Origin: Toxonevra muliebris
Lineage: Eukaryota; Arthropoda; Insecta; Diptera; Pallopteridae
Reading direction: 5' to 3'
NCBI GenBank assembly: GCA_963691655.1
Contig: OY829328.1
Location: forward strand, 33,437,890-33,501,889
DNA: 64,000 nt
Below are positions 48,662 through 60,009 of this stretch, piece after piece; position 1 is the stretch's first letter, and each line of letters starts with the position of its first letter. Below the pieces are notes generated by a model. That model searched no databases. It saw only the letters and a program-made list of their open reading frames with translations, and was not told the DNA's origin. The translations under genes and the position numbers were made by a program.

Positions 48662-49592
48662 ATGGCTCGAAATAAATATTCTGCACAATTAAGAGAAAAT
48701 ATGACTTGCATTGACAAAAAAATTTGTATTCCCTATTGCGTTAATTCCCGAGCTATAAGCCGCTTTCGCTCCTCTAATTTTTTAAATACTAAATATGGAG
48801 GTGGCAGACTGCGGGGCACAACCAAACGTGAAGATCAGGCCATCATTCGGGTTATAAAAAAAGATCCTTATATATCTTGGAAATAAATTGCGATTTAACA
48901 TATCACACAAGTTGATCTAAGGACGAGCTGTGGAGGGTGGCTTTGGAACATTCCAAAGCGTAAAAAGCCATCTTTTTCTCGAAAGAATTGGCAGGCAAGG
49001 CTCGAATTTGTAACCGCGCACTTTAGCTGGGCTACTGCTAAATGAAAGACCGTGCATTTTACTGACTAATCCAAATTTGGCATGGAAAGTTGTGACGGAT
49101 TAAAGCTAGTGTGCATACCAAAAGGGTGACGATGGAATCCACGTTATTTGAAAAGCACTGTAAAATACGGGGAAGGCAACGTAATGGTCTGCTGATTTTT
49201 TTCGGCCATGGAATCAGTTTAATTCATAAAATAAGATGTTTAATGGACCGTCTGATGTGCAAAGATATTCTCGGAGGAAGAGCTGCTATTAAAGTAGGTA
49301 TACCAGCACGAAAACGATCCCAGCACGATGTGTTAAAGAGTGGTGTGTTGTCAATTACATCTGTATTTTATAGGGGCCCACCCATTCACCCAATCTCAAT
49401 CCCAAAAAATCGTTAGGAAATTGTAGATCAGAAAATTCAGCGCATAAACCGTAAAAAAAGGATTCCATTTTCTACCTATCGGAAATTGCATGGAAGTACA
49501 TTTCTCCGGACGTTTTCGGCAGTTTTGTTGAGTTCATGCCACGAAACTGTGCACTAGCTCTGAAAAATAATGGATACGCTACAAAATTGTAG
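48662..49592 (+). pseudogene. Tc1-like transposase, degraded
   Basis: Starting at ATG 48662, the first frame gives MARNKYSAQLRENM and GGGRLRGTTKREDQAIIRVI followed by KKDPYIS, the paired-type DNA-binding region with its basic linker. The frame stops at 48886. Later frames give KNWQARLEFVTAHFSW, then SKFGMES around the first catalytic region, RWNPRYLKSTVKYGEGNVMV (family: the VKHGGGSVMVWGCF strand), CKDIL, QHD near 49320 (second catalytic Asp), PFTQSQS-like remains of the SPDLNPIE box near 49385, and MPRNCALALKNNGYATKL with a TAG at 49590, the normal C-terminus. The enzyme would cut and paste the element. At least four frameshifts or stops make it inactive. Length, about 930 bp, is slightly below the usual 1.0 kb. 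Confidence 0.85.
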
Positions 49593-49703
49593 AGAAATCG
49601 AACTTTTCCATTAATATATTCCATACGTGCTTTAGTTTTGTCGCATCAGTTTTATGTATTTTGTTACTTTTGAGTTAATATTTTTACATTATTTGAATAA
49701 TAA

Positions 49704-50330
49704 TACAGTAGAATCGCAATAATTCGTACCCCGTTAATTCGAAAATCTCAATAATTCGTAACAAAGGGACCAACAGCCCTTGAAAAAATCGCTTTAATTT
49801 GTAAAAATTCCATACATTTTGGCCCCCTTGCTAATTCGTATTTTTTTTTTCAATTCAAGATCTGTTTAACCTTTTATAAATTGAAATTGGTTATTAACAG
49901 CCTCTTATAATTCGTAATGCAAAGCAAAATAACTATGTATGGCACTATGATTCGAAAAAAATGGGAGATATGGTTTCCATTTTATTTGAGTTTTCTTCAA
50001 AATACTGATGGTGGCTGTCAATAAGCGGATTGTATACATGCAGCTTCATCGCTGTAAGTTGCCTTTGCAATTCCTAGTTACAAAGGTTATAGTAGACATT
50101 ATATCCCATTGGAAAACTTAAGGATAACTGTAAGGATTAAGAGTCCTGCACATATTTGTTTTTAAATTTATTTTAATAATTGCATAAAATATTGAAGAAA
50201 TTCAACCAGATTTTGAGAAAAAACTCTGAGATGAAAGGGTTAAATCAAAATCTCGTTAAATCGAAAACCTCTGTAATTCGTAAAAAATTGCTGGTTCCTT
50301 ACGATTACGAATTATCGGGATTCTACGGTA
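49704..50330. mobile_element. pogo/Tigger-like MITE nested in Tc1 element
   Basis: The 623-bp element (49706-50328) starts CAGTAGAATCGCAATAATTC and ends with the inverse of CCGTAGAATCCCGATAATTC, each flanked by TA (49704-49705, 50329-50330). Motifs of the type TAATTCG recur near both ends. Such ends with TA duplication are typical of pogo-group elements. No coding capacity is visible. It sits in the right terminal region of the Tc1 element, so it is younger. Confidence 0.87.
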
Positions 50331-50474
50331 TTTAATTTTCTGTTTTATTATAATGAGTGTATATGCCTACTACATTTAAAAAAAAAAGTTCAGTTTTTTA
50401 CAATGTTTTACAATATTACTGAGCAAAATGCAAACAAGGAAAAATTCGTGCTTTAATTTTGTCTGACACTGTAT

Positions 50475-53400
50475 GTTTGAAAATATATTAGAAGGATTGC
50501 AGAGAGATGTGCCAATATGGTGAACTCACGTCATCTATATACGACAAATTGTAATGTCTAGAAGCAGGAAATGCAAAAATAAGCAGAGAAAAGAGCAAAT
50601 ACAAAACTCCCGACACCAAGTTGTTTGAAGATTTACACACTTTAATGAGTAATTGTCCTCAAGGCTAAAAATACTTTCATAATCTGAAATGCAAAGTTAA
50701 TTTAAATTGTACAGTGTGTGCTCTACGCTTATTGAATTCAAACAGAAAACTTTACAAAAATTCCAACCAAAAACCATAGAAAAATTCTCTGGTTTTTAGT
50801 GTGAGTGTGAGTTTGAGTGCTTTTCGTTTTCTTCTTCTTTTCAATTAGAGTATGGTAAAACTAAAATTCTATACTTATGAAAACTTTTAACTTTACGACA
50901 TATTTATTTTTGTATTTTTTTTATTACTGAGGAATTTCCTCTGCTAACTTTTGGAGCACATACTTTGGTTCGAGGTGATTTTATGTAAAAGTCAACTGCT
51001 TTCCAGACACTTCAACACAACAGAATTTCAATTAAATGAAGCAGCATATATACAAAGATTTTAATGTGAGCTAGGAGCAGCAAACAGGCTGAGCCTGATA
51101 GAGTTCAGAACAAAGAAGATAAGAAGGGTAGGACGCCTGAAAGTTAGAAAGCCATACAAGTTCGCTGTCAAGCAGTCATTTAGGTAGGCAGACCAACCAC
51201 TACACCGATGCTCTCAATGGCTTAAGGTCAAATTACGAACGTTCAAATACTGGAGCAACTGAAGGAGTATAAAATGTCACCCATCATGCCATTTGACGTA
51301 AAAAAAAAAATTAAATGTAACCTTTCGCATACATAAGACATTTATAAGCAGAAGCTGGCAATAGCAGCAGCAGGCTGCTTCAGCTTAATGTTTTCTTCAT
51401 TGTTCAATTTGCAAAAAGTTATAAAGTGCAGTGGCAAATTAAATTTTTGTTTTTTTTTTTCCCAAACTATGAAAATGCAAACTAATTAAATTTTCAATGG
51501 AAAAAATACCATAGTTTTTATTTTCTTTTTAATTTGGTATTTCTAGTTGGTTTCATTTACTTCTTTACATTATTCAATTCTGGTGTGTACCTACCTAGTG
51601 ATGGAAAAATAGATACAATTGTACCTTTTCGAATTTTTTAAACAATAAGGTACATTAGGTACAATTAATACATTTCTCATTGGCAAACAAATTTTAAACC
51701 TAAATTACAATAAAAAAAATATATTTTTTAATAAGAGCCTACTTAAATTTAACTTGTTAAAGTACTGTATTGGTTAAATCTGCATTTATTTAAAACAATA
51801 CGCTTTGCAATTTAGAGAGTTTTGCTTCTCTCCTAAAAAATCAAAAATATCTTTTAGGACATTTCTAAACATTCATTACGATATACATATACAGAGGCTC
51901 ACAAATTGATAGGCACGATAAATCGAAAAGTAACAGTGAAGGAAAGTTTTTACTCATGAAAAATGAAGCAAAAAGAGCTTTAACATATTTTAATTTAAAA
52001 AACTAAAACATAAATATGATTTAAAAATTAATACACTCTTTTGAAAATTTGTCATATTCCCGCGGAGCCCCTGAAAAATTTCTTGGATTCCCGGGGCTTC
52101 GTGGAGCTCAGTTTGAAGACGAATAATCTAGATGTATACAAGAGAAAAACCAATTTTTAAACTTGTTAATTTGTATCTAAAAACCCCACAAAGTTCTCGA
52201 AAGTAATTATAATTTTAGATTTTTAAAAAATTTGCAGCCAAGATTTGTTTCAAAGCTCACAGCCTTTTCGATGGGAATAAAATTTCTAACAAAAACAATA
52301 AACCAAAGATTATTTAAGTACAATTTTTGTATATAATAAATTATAATTTGTAATTGAGAAATTCCATCGCTGGTACCTACACTTTTATTTGTGCAAATTA
52401 TATTTACTGTAAAGTTTTCTTTTTGTGTATATGCACGAGTATTTATTAACAAAGAAAGTTTGCACTGATTGCAAAAAGGTAGAAAAATACAAAAAATATG
52501 TAAGTATGTAGGCATTTAAGTAGCTCCTTTTTATGTTCAGAAATATATTTATATCAAAGAAGAAAGTTTTAGTTTTTAGTGTAAATTAATGAATGCTTGA
52601 AGTTTGTTAGCCACAAAGTATTTTCTACTATTTAGTTTTGTTTTTGTTAACTTTTGAATGAATGTATTTTTAAGCAATAAAATATTTTTATATAAAAAAG
52701 TAAGGGTCGTGAAGCTGAAGAGCGAATATAGTAATTATAAAAAAAGAATAAATAGTTAATGATATTTCAAAGATATGCTGCAACATTTTATGACTCATTA
52801 TAAAATTAAATAAATGCTTTTGAAGCACCGAAGTCATTATATTCAAAAACAGGAAACATAACTAAAGTAGGAGAGAGGACTGTTTTCTGTGGTAAAAAGT
52901 AAAAATTGCCTAACTTAACTTAAGATAAAAAATATTTTGTCATATATTTTAGATTATAAACATTAAACTGATGGGAATTTTTAAATAATTTACTTATATA
53001 GTTATATACTTTATTATGATGAGAAAATAAAAAATGTTGATGTTCATATTGATGTACTGCTATATCGAATACCGCGTTCATTATAGTGGGGTTTGTAGTG
53101 CTCAAAATGATGAAAAAGAATGTTAATATAATGCACACTTTCTATATTGTTTCCCGAGTTTAATAAAAGGAAAAGCTTTCAACAGAACAAAATTATGCAG
53201 ATTTTAAGTCCAATTTTCGAAAATTTATACTTTTGTAATTTCTTGTTTTGACACTAAAAACTCAGTAAAGCTTTAACACGCATGGCTCTGCAGTTTCTCA
53301 ACGAATTTTAGAAAAACAACAAACATTTAAATGGGCATAAGTTCTTCTTTTAGTTCCATACTCCGGATGAAATAAATAATTCTGAGGTTATGTTTGTTAA

Positions 53401-54420
53401 CATTCAACTTGATGCAAAATTTTTCTAAATTTTACATTTTTATTTTTTCTGCAAATTCAAGTTCAAGTTTCATTGATCAAAAAAGTTTACATGTTTGTTA
53501 TTGTCTCAGAATCTTATAATAGAGAGTTTAAGCTTTAAAATTGTTTTTAAATTTCCTCGCTACGGTAATCTAGACCAAAGTTATTCGACTTTTAGTAAAA
53601 AACTTGAATTTTCACTAAAACTGCAATAACTTTGATAAAAAATATTGTAAGAAAAAGAATGAAACACCATTTTCCATGTAAGAAAATGATATTCAAGATT
53701 CATCAGCTTCGAATCTCAATAAAATATTTTCCTACTCCGTACATTGCGTTAAACTTTGGATTTTTTTTGATTTTTTTTGTTTAACAATAATTTACTTTTT
53801 TATAAAGAATTTTTGCAAAAATAATAAAGAATCATAAAGATAAGCTTTAATTTGTTTTTTTTTTTATTTTTTTCCTAGGTCAATTTTCGCTGAGGTACAT
53901 CGATTTTAAGATTACATTTTTTGGCTGAAAATGAGATGTTCTCTTAATTTTGTCCATAAGTGTACATATATATTTTTCGCTTCAAGAATTAATTTATTGA
54001 AGTGAAACTTCTTTTCTCTTGTCCTGGAGTAAAACCAACCGGATGTGACGTCGCGCGTATGTTTGCAATGCGACATAATTTTGTCGAGCAATGTGCATGA
54101 GGGGCTAAATATCAATATTCCGTAACTGAATTCACGAGCAAACTATGTAAAAACGATTCATAAATAGTTTTAATTCAATAAAACATATTAATTACATACA
54201 CACACACACACGCCTATGGCAGAAAGAACAATTTGTAGCGTCGCCATCTTAAAGTTTATGACAGTTGTACATTTCACATACAGATGGCGCAAATGCCCAA
54301 GGAATTACATGAAGATGTCGCACACAAAAAGAGTTCGCTACAATTGTCATCGACATTACCGGTACAGAGTTGCAACTTTTGTTCTAGCATTAATCCCAAA
54401 AAAAAAAAATTGGTTGTGAA
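50475..54420. other. Unannotated AT-rich stretch
   Basis: No exon recognised. A 250-bp patch at 51060-51290 is less AT-rich (GCAAACAGGCTGAGCCTGAT and GACCAACCACTACACCGATG) and may be an unidentified repeat. CACACACA occurs at 54197-54211. GTGAAACTTCTTTTCTC at 54002 resembles part of the adjacent TTAA foldback. Confidence 0.5.
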
Positions 54421-54590
54421 TTAACGAACACAAAGTAGAAGTGAAACTTCTTGTGAACTAAACGAAACACAAGCAAATGAAATTAAAAAACACGAGCCAA
54501 TGAAGTAAAAAATTTAGCGATTGAAAAATTTAATTTGCTTGTGTTTCGTTTAGTTCACAAGAAGTTTCACTTCTGCCTTGTGCTCGTTAA
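54421..54590. mobile_element. TTAA-ended foldback MITE with 58-bp arms
   Basis: Arms 54421-54478 and 54533-54590 are inverted copies with only three mismatches in 58 bp; the inner 42 bp are identical, including AAGTGAAACTTCTTGTGAAC and AAACGAAACACAAGC. Each outer end is TTAA (54421-54424 and 54587-54590), which is both target and palindrome. The loop is 54 bp. The high arm identity suggests a recent insertion or gene conversion between arms. Confidence 0.85.
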
Positions 54591-54743
54591 TACACAATTT
54601 AGTTTTTTTATTTAGAGTTATTTCTTGAGCAAATATTGTACGTGTATTGATTTTAAACACTGTTTGCGGTGTGCGTGTATCGCCTAGAATTAATACACAT
54701 ACAAGATTTTGTCTTTTCCTCATCAACAAGAGAAAAGAGAGAA

Positions 54744-55746
54744 TATGGCCCTTATTATGAGCTGCTTTCGACGTTCGATCTTCGCTGGTTATCGAATATC
54801 GAATGTAAAATTTGTATTATTAGCAGTGAAACTCTGTCGAAATTTTCGTTGAGCATCGAATTTTTTGTCGAACACAATTTTGCTTTCGATACGGTGCACG
54901 CTGAGTAATAATTGTTAAAAATTTAAGTATTTTACTATTTCTTTTTGCTTTTTGAGAACTAAAAACTAATTTCAAACAGTTTTTGCAGGTTTAAACTGGT
55001 GAGCAACACATTGCAGTTATAGAAACGAGTATCATTGTTGGAAAGCAAATCCTCTGATTGCAAAGGGTATTTCCTCAAAAGTTCTGTGCGACGAAGAAAG
55101 AGCTAAATGGTTTAGGACCAACCAATAATTCCCGGCCTTCCCCTTTTTTTAGCAAAATATATTTTTGCTTGTATAATTGAATTTTATTCATATTTGGCAA
55201 ATACAATTTTTCAGGGCATCTAAAGCCTCTGATAACATCAGAGACACCGTAGGCTGAGCAAGTCCAAGAGTATTCTCATTCCCAATGCTTAGTTGGAGTG
55301 ATCTCTGAGCACAAAATCGCAGAATTTTAATATGTTTGGAATTGATCTTGTTCATGTGCATTGCTTGAGCAGTTCATCTATAAATAGTAGTCATCAAGTC
55401 CACAAACACCTCCTTGGTCAGTCGTAAGTTCTATAGAAATTTGCACTTAATCGTTTTCTACTTCTGGCCAGTTCCCTCAAGCTCTAATCCTCTTCTGATG
55501 AATCGTTGAACCATTATTTCTATTTTGTCCTTATTTTTTCTTCTTAATTTTTAAACAAATCGTATTTATTTTTCAAAATGACGATCAGCTGATAGAAATA
55601 TACTATCGTGAACAAGCCTAAATGAGTAAAATTCAAAATAACGCTATTCTCTGTCGAAAGCACGTCATAATACCAAACGCAAATTAGTTCGATCAGGGCT
55701 TTCGACTACAGTCGAATATCGAACACAGTTCATAATAAGGGCCTAT
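54744..55746 (-). mobile_element. PIF/Harbinger-like element, about 1 kb
   Basis: The element (54747-55743) has inverted ends: GGCCCTTATTATGAGCTGCT on the left and, reverse complemented, GGCCCTTATTATGAACTGTG on the right. Both are flanked by TAT, a 3-bp duplication. Subterminal TCGAATATCGAA motifs occur near both ends. The minus strand contains a remnant of a Harbinger-type transposase N-terminus. It is internally deleted. Harbinger normally targets TWA; TAT here is slightly off that rule. Confidence 0.8.
55165..55530 (-). pseudogene. PIF/Harbinger transposase N-terminal remnant
   Basis: Minus-strand reading with frameshifts gives RELARSRKRLSANFYRTY, then RLTKEVFVDLMTTIY, then KHIKILRFCAQRSLQLSIG and LGLAQPTVSLMLSEALDALK. 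This reproduces the region preceding the DDE domain of Harbinger transposases, where an R-L-S/T-K-E-x-F helix is followed by a helix-turn-helix with ALRFFA..S.Q..VG and the L-S/A-Q-P-T/S-V-S signature. The region is thought to bind the element. The catalytic DDE domain is missing after about 55165. No initiator Met is assigned. Identification is by pattern memory; element ends and 3-bp target support it. Confidence 0.8.
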
Positions 55747-55796
55747 GAAATTTTTTCTTAGCTCTGAACATGCATGTACATTTTTTTAATGTACAT

Positions 55797-55995
55797 TTAT
55801 ATAATATTGAACACAGAAATTTCTGACAACCGCTTGTAAATTATATTGATGTATGGCTTTTTCACGACTATCAGCGTTCATCATATTCAACACTAAATAA
55901 ATCGTACTGGAGTTTCGCTACATCAATATGATGTTTTGGTGTTCAATATTATGTGTGATTGGTTGAGCACCGCCATACACCAATATGATGCACAA
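55797..55995. repeat. Region of ATATTGAACAC / ATATTGATGTATGGC inverted motifs
   Basis: ATAATATTGAACAC (about 55800) is inverted at about 55938-55953, and TTATATTGATGTATGGC (55840-55856) is inverted as GCCATACACCAATATGATG at about 55963-55981. This resembles a small foldback or two nested inverted-end elements, but edges are unclear. Confidence 0.4.
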
Positions 55996-56267
55996 ATTTT
56001 TTTCAGTGTAAAGCCTTACGAAACAGTGCTATAGTTTCTATAATATTCCCATTCAAAGCTACCAAACGCGGCTGAAAAAAATAGACTTAAGGTGTTACTT
56101 TTACTAAAGACTTATTACCGCAATGTTAAACTTCGAATCAATTGCGTTGATATTTCAATTGCGCAAATTGAGAGGAATTTATTTTCATTCAATGAACATC
56201 AATAACGATGATCCGTCAAAACTATCAAGTGATAACAAAATTGCCACAACTGTAGGCCAAATCACCA

Positions 56268-56335
56268 CCTCGGTGGTCTAGTGGCAGTATGCTAGACTCT
56301 TATCTCACGGGTTCGAATACCAGCTAGAGTATTTC
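56268..56335 (+). mobile_element. tRNA-like SINE head fragment
   Basis: TGGTCTAGTGG (56274-56284) and GGGTTCGAATACC (56309-56321) resemble A and B boxes; between them lies TGCTAGACTCTTATCTCAC, similar to the SINE head at 45312 (CACTAGACTTTCATCCGAG). The arms do not form a full cloverleaf, so a functional tRNA is unlikely. What follows (56322-56500) is not recognised. Confidence 0.55.
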
Positions 56336-56339
56336 TTAT

Positions 56340-57515
56340 CTATCTTCCTTCCTTTTTTTCATAATTCGTAGATTTGGTGCAAAAGATCTTATTGATCTCA
56401 GTGGTTGACTTTCGTGTCATCCTATTTTCCGATTTCAATTTCAATTTATGTATTCTGAAAGAATTTTTTTTGCGAAATATAAATATCTATTTTTTATTTA
56501 TTATTTAATCTACAAGTTTCTTAAAAATCACCTGATTTGTTGAAATTTTCGGTAGTCATGTTAGTAACTATAACATACATCATGTAGTATTTCCCAAATC
56601 ATTATTCACTTACAGTTTTTTTTTGTATATCCCCAAAAATTGCCACAACAAAAAATACACAAATAGTAACTAGAAAGTATTAATTATAGGGGTTTTATTG
56701 TTATTATTATTATTTTTTCGTTTTTAACTTGGTAAAATATACGCCAAAACTTCTTCCGTTTTCCAAATATTTCTAATTTAATGAGCACATAATATTTTAC
56801 GTAATTACTCCCTACTCACATTTCTGCATGTGAGAGAAGGAACGTGAGATAAAGAGTGAGGAAACGGTGTTGAATCTGTAATTTATACGCATCTAACGAA
56901 ATACATGAATAGATGTACCCAACGGTGCACAGTGGTTGCTTATGTATGGGAGAAAGCGACAAAAATAGTTAGAATAAAGATATCGATCTAAAATTTTGAG
57001 AATAAGTTTTTGGTAAGGTAAATATGGTTTTGTGAAAAAATGGGCATGGTCACAACCCTCTTAGGTCCATTTTTGTTATAAAAAACTTCAAAATTAGAGA
57101 CAATTGCTACATAACTGTTGTGATTTTTTATCAAACTTCAAAAATGATATTCTATAAAAATGGGCGTGGTCTCATCCCACTTGCTAAGAACTAAGTCACC
57201 TTTTTAAAATTTTATAGAAAACACAAAAAATTGTCCAACATTTTTTAATGCAACGCGTTAAATTTGATCCATTTTTTGACCACCAGATTTCAAAAATGTG
57301 CATGCGTGAAAAGACGCATTGATAAAACAACCAACAATATAAAAAATAAAAAAAAAATTTATTATTGTATTTTCTTGTTCATTCAGAAAATTGTATTAAA
57401 AACAACGAGTAAGCGTTAGTCTATAGCAGATTACACAAACCCTGGTAAATCTTGGCAGCTACCGTGAGCATTTGTTTAAACTTAGAATGTGGACTGTTGT
57501 TTAGAAAAAAAAATG
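56340..57515. other. Unannotated AT-rich stretch
   Basis: A motif AAAATGGGCATGGTC / AAAATGGGCGTGGTCTC occurs twice (57038, 57157) with similar surroundings (ACTTCAAAAWT), probably a degraded repeat pair. No gene recognised. Confidence 0.45.
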
Positions 57516-57516
57516 A

Positions 57517-57562
57517 CGGGGGGATTCGGGGGAGGGGGCGGGGGGGGGAAGGGGGGCGGGGA
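57517..57562 (+). repeat. G-run cluster (G-quadruplex candidate)
   Basis: At least six runs of four to ten G occur within 46 bp on the + strand, separated by one to four other bases. Intramolecular quadruplex formation is possible by sequence rule. The surrounding DNA is AT-rich. Confidence 0.85.
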
Positions 57563-59620
57563 AATTACTAAAAATCCAAGTAAAATTAAACTACAAAAAT
57601 ACAAAAAAAAAAGTATTTCGTAAAAACTATTATTTTATGAAAACCGCACCACAAGTTATAAGAATTTTACCACTTGAAAATAAAGTTAATACCTTTTTTT
57701 CAACTTCCATTTTGTTTAATGGGATTTGAAGCATTTTTCATTTAGATTTTTATTGCCAAAAATTAAGTACACTTTCACACAATACAAAAGTAACTTCAAT
57801 TGATACTTGTACTTCTGATGCTTATATTTAAGAAGTACCGTTAGAGACTAAAAAAAATGTACTGTTGAGAAGTTTGGTAATAGTAGAGATTGTGCAGTTG
57901 CTCATAATTCCAAGATTTGAAGTTTGAATTTTTTATTTTTGTCGTATGAAGCAACTACAGTGCGGTGGAGAGGTGTGATTTTGTTACACTTATTTGATAG
58001 TCTTAAAGTTCTAGCACTGAAGCACTAGCGAATGTTACAATCAAGCAATGTATGAAAGAGTGAAGTATTAAGAATCTGTTTGGAATTAATGCATGCACTA
58101 AATATGCCTACAAACTTTTATAAAAAACAAAAAATGTTTGTATTTGCATGGGAAACAACTTTGTCTCATATATCAAAATTCTTGTCTTTGAAATTAATAC
58201 ACTTACCCATTGATAAGAGTGACGTAGCTCCTCTGACCTTGAAATGCAGGTAGAAAAAATTCGAATTCAACAAAAACGCTTTTGGACTATGCTATTGTTA
58301 AAATAAATAATTAATTTTATGCTTTAAATTAATTCTCTGCTGTTATTAAAAAATTCTGCCTAGGTTTTTATGTACCGTGTCTTTAGTGTAGTTATATGTG
58401 CAATAGTAAATCCAAAGGTCGAAGAACGAAGGTGAGTTGAGCTGGTTTCTGTTTGTTATCTATTCTTGACCATAGCAATTCATAAGAGTGTCTTAAAATG
58501 TTTATTAAAGTTTCTTCTACAATTTTCATTCAGACTTAGAATCAATTCAGATGTTCTTATAGGTATCGAAAACTAGAACTTACCCGAAAACCATTTTGCA
58601 TAAGTTCAATCAATCACTTTTAATAAATATTTTTTTGTTTTTGAGTCCAGAGTTGAAGTGCACACCAGAAGGCTCTAAACGAAATTTTTTCATGACTGCA
58701 GTTAATATTTTTTAATCTTAATTTCATAATTAAATAAAGTCAGCCTTTCAAAGGCAAACCATATATCAACCACTCTATATGTTTAACTCAATTACATTTT
58801 AATCATTTACAAACTCATTCTGTTTTCAAAATGGTTTCAAAAGAAGCGTGTTAGATGAGCAGCAAAGTGAAACCGCATTCAATTTTGCTTCTGGGTATAT
58901 ACATATTTAGATAACGTGATGAGATTTCATGAATATGTTCCAGTGTATGTGTACTAATCCCAGTTGCACAAATAGTGAGCACTTCTCAAAAAAACAATGA
59001 TTTCATTACTCCAAAAGAAGCAATAAATGAAAAACTCCAATAGAGTAACAAATTTTTTGGATTTTTGGCTATTTTTAAAAATAATGATAAACAAAGACAA
59101 CCTGACTGAGTCGTTCAAATTTTTGTATCTTACTCTTTCTTGCTTAGCCATTTCAGTAAATCTTTTTAATTGTGGTCGATAGATAACATTTTCATGATTA
59201 CTTAGCACTTCTACAACAGACATAAAATAGTTTCACACCCATTCGTATCCTTTAGTGTCCTTTATTAAAGTTTGAAAAATTATACTTCTAAAGCTATGAA
59301 TAGAAATGGGTTAACACTTTTTTCTAATCTTTTGTGAACATACTTGTAAAGTAATATTTGTTTACCAAAATGTTGCAACTAGTTTTGATAATCAATTTTT
59401 GCACACAGATTTGCGGCTTGACTTCAAAGACAAAAACCTTTAAAAAAAAAAAACATAAGCACTAAATTTCAAATATTTGGCAATCCAGAACCATGAAAAA
59501 TATTCAATAGAACCGAATATATATAATGTTAATACTAATTATAATATAATATATCACACCGGTTTTATGCCAGATTAAAGTGAATAATGCCATATGGCAT
59601 CAAAATAGCGAAAGAGCTAG
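57563..59620. other. Mostly unannotated AT-rich stretch
   Basis: Contains the short repeat at 58189-58262 (listed) and nothing else recognisable. Confidence 0.45.
58189..58262 (+). repeat. Interspersed repeat fragment (partner at 18614)
   Basis: See the copy at 18614-18691. The shared core is CTCCTCTGACCTTGAAATGC preceded by ACTTACCCATTGATAAGAGT and followed by a run of A. Confidence 0.6.
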
Positions 59621-59885
59621 TTAACTCTTTAGGGTTAGGTAGGGTAAAAACTGTCCCAACTTTTGCTAAGTTTTTTTATGCATAGTGGGATATATTTTAA
59701 CCTACCTCGAAAAGTTGAAATTACTTTCTTTAAAATCGTGTGCCTCAAAGAGTTAAAAAACAGTAACTAGTGCTGGAAACATAGCAAGAGTAAAAGAAAC
59801 AAAATTCAATCAAAATAAATTTGCTTAGTTGGTACGCACGTTATTTAATATTCACGATATGGACTTTCGGCCACAGGTGCGCGCC
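59621..59885 (+). repeat. Composite repeat, copy 2 (with TTAA mini-element)
   Basis: Inverted counterpart of 41830-42117. TTAA at 59621-59624 and 59753-59756 encloses 128 bp with ends CTCTTTAGGGTTAGG and GTGCCTCAAAGAG. Flank 59757-59885 (AGTAACTAGTGCTGGAAAC, AAGAGTAAAAGAAACAAAAT, TTTCGGCCACAGGTGCG) matches the first copy, so the repeat unit is larger than the mini-element. TTGCTTAGTTGGTACGC is A-box-like. Confidence 0.75.
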
Positions 59886-60009
59886 TGGAAAAACTTTACC
59901 AAATAGACAACTCAAGAAAAATCAAGGAAAAATAAAATAATAAAACGTTAATAGCAAATAAAAAAAAATTAAAAATTGATGAACAAATAAATATAATATT
60001 ATTACAATT

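Larger units (their letters stand above)
48263..50473 (+). mobile_element. Tc1-like element with IR/DR ends
   Basis: Left end CAGTGTCGAACAAAACTAAA (48265) and right end TTTAATTTTGTCTGACACTG (ending 50471) are inverted; TA follows the right end and TG (a degraded TA) precedes the left. Inner repeats of the same end motif lie at 48466-48482 (AAAACTAAAGCACATAATC) and at 49626-49645 (CGTGCTTTAGTTTTGTCGC). This gives the inverted-repeat/direct-repeat layout known from Bari- and Sleeping Beauty-type Tc1 elements. The right side is expanded by a nested MITE at 49706-50328; without it both inner repeats sit about 200 bp from their ends. The transposase between is broken. Confidence 0.87.
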
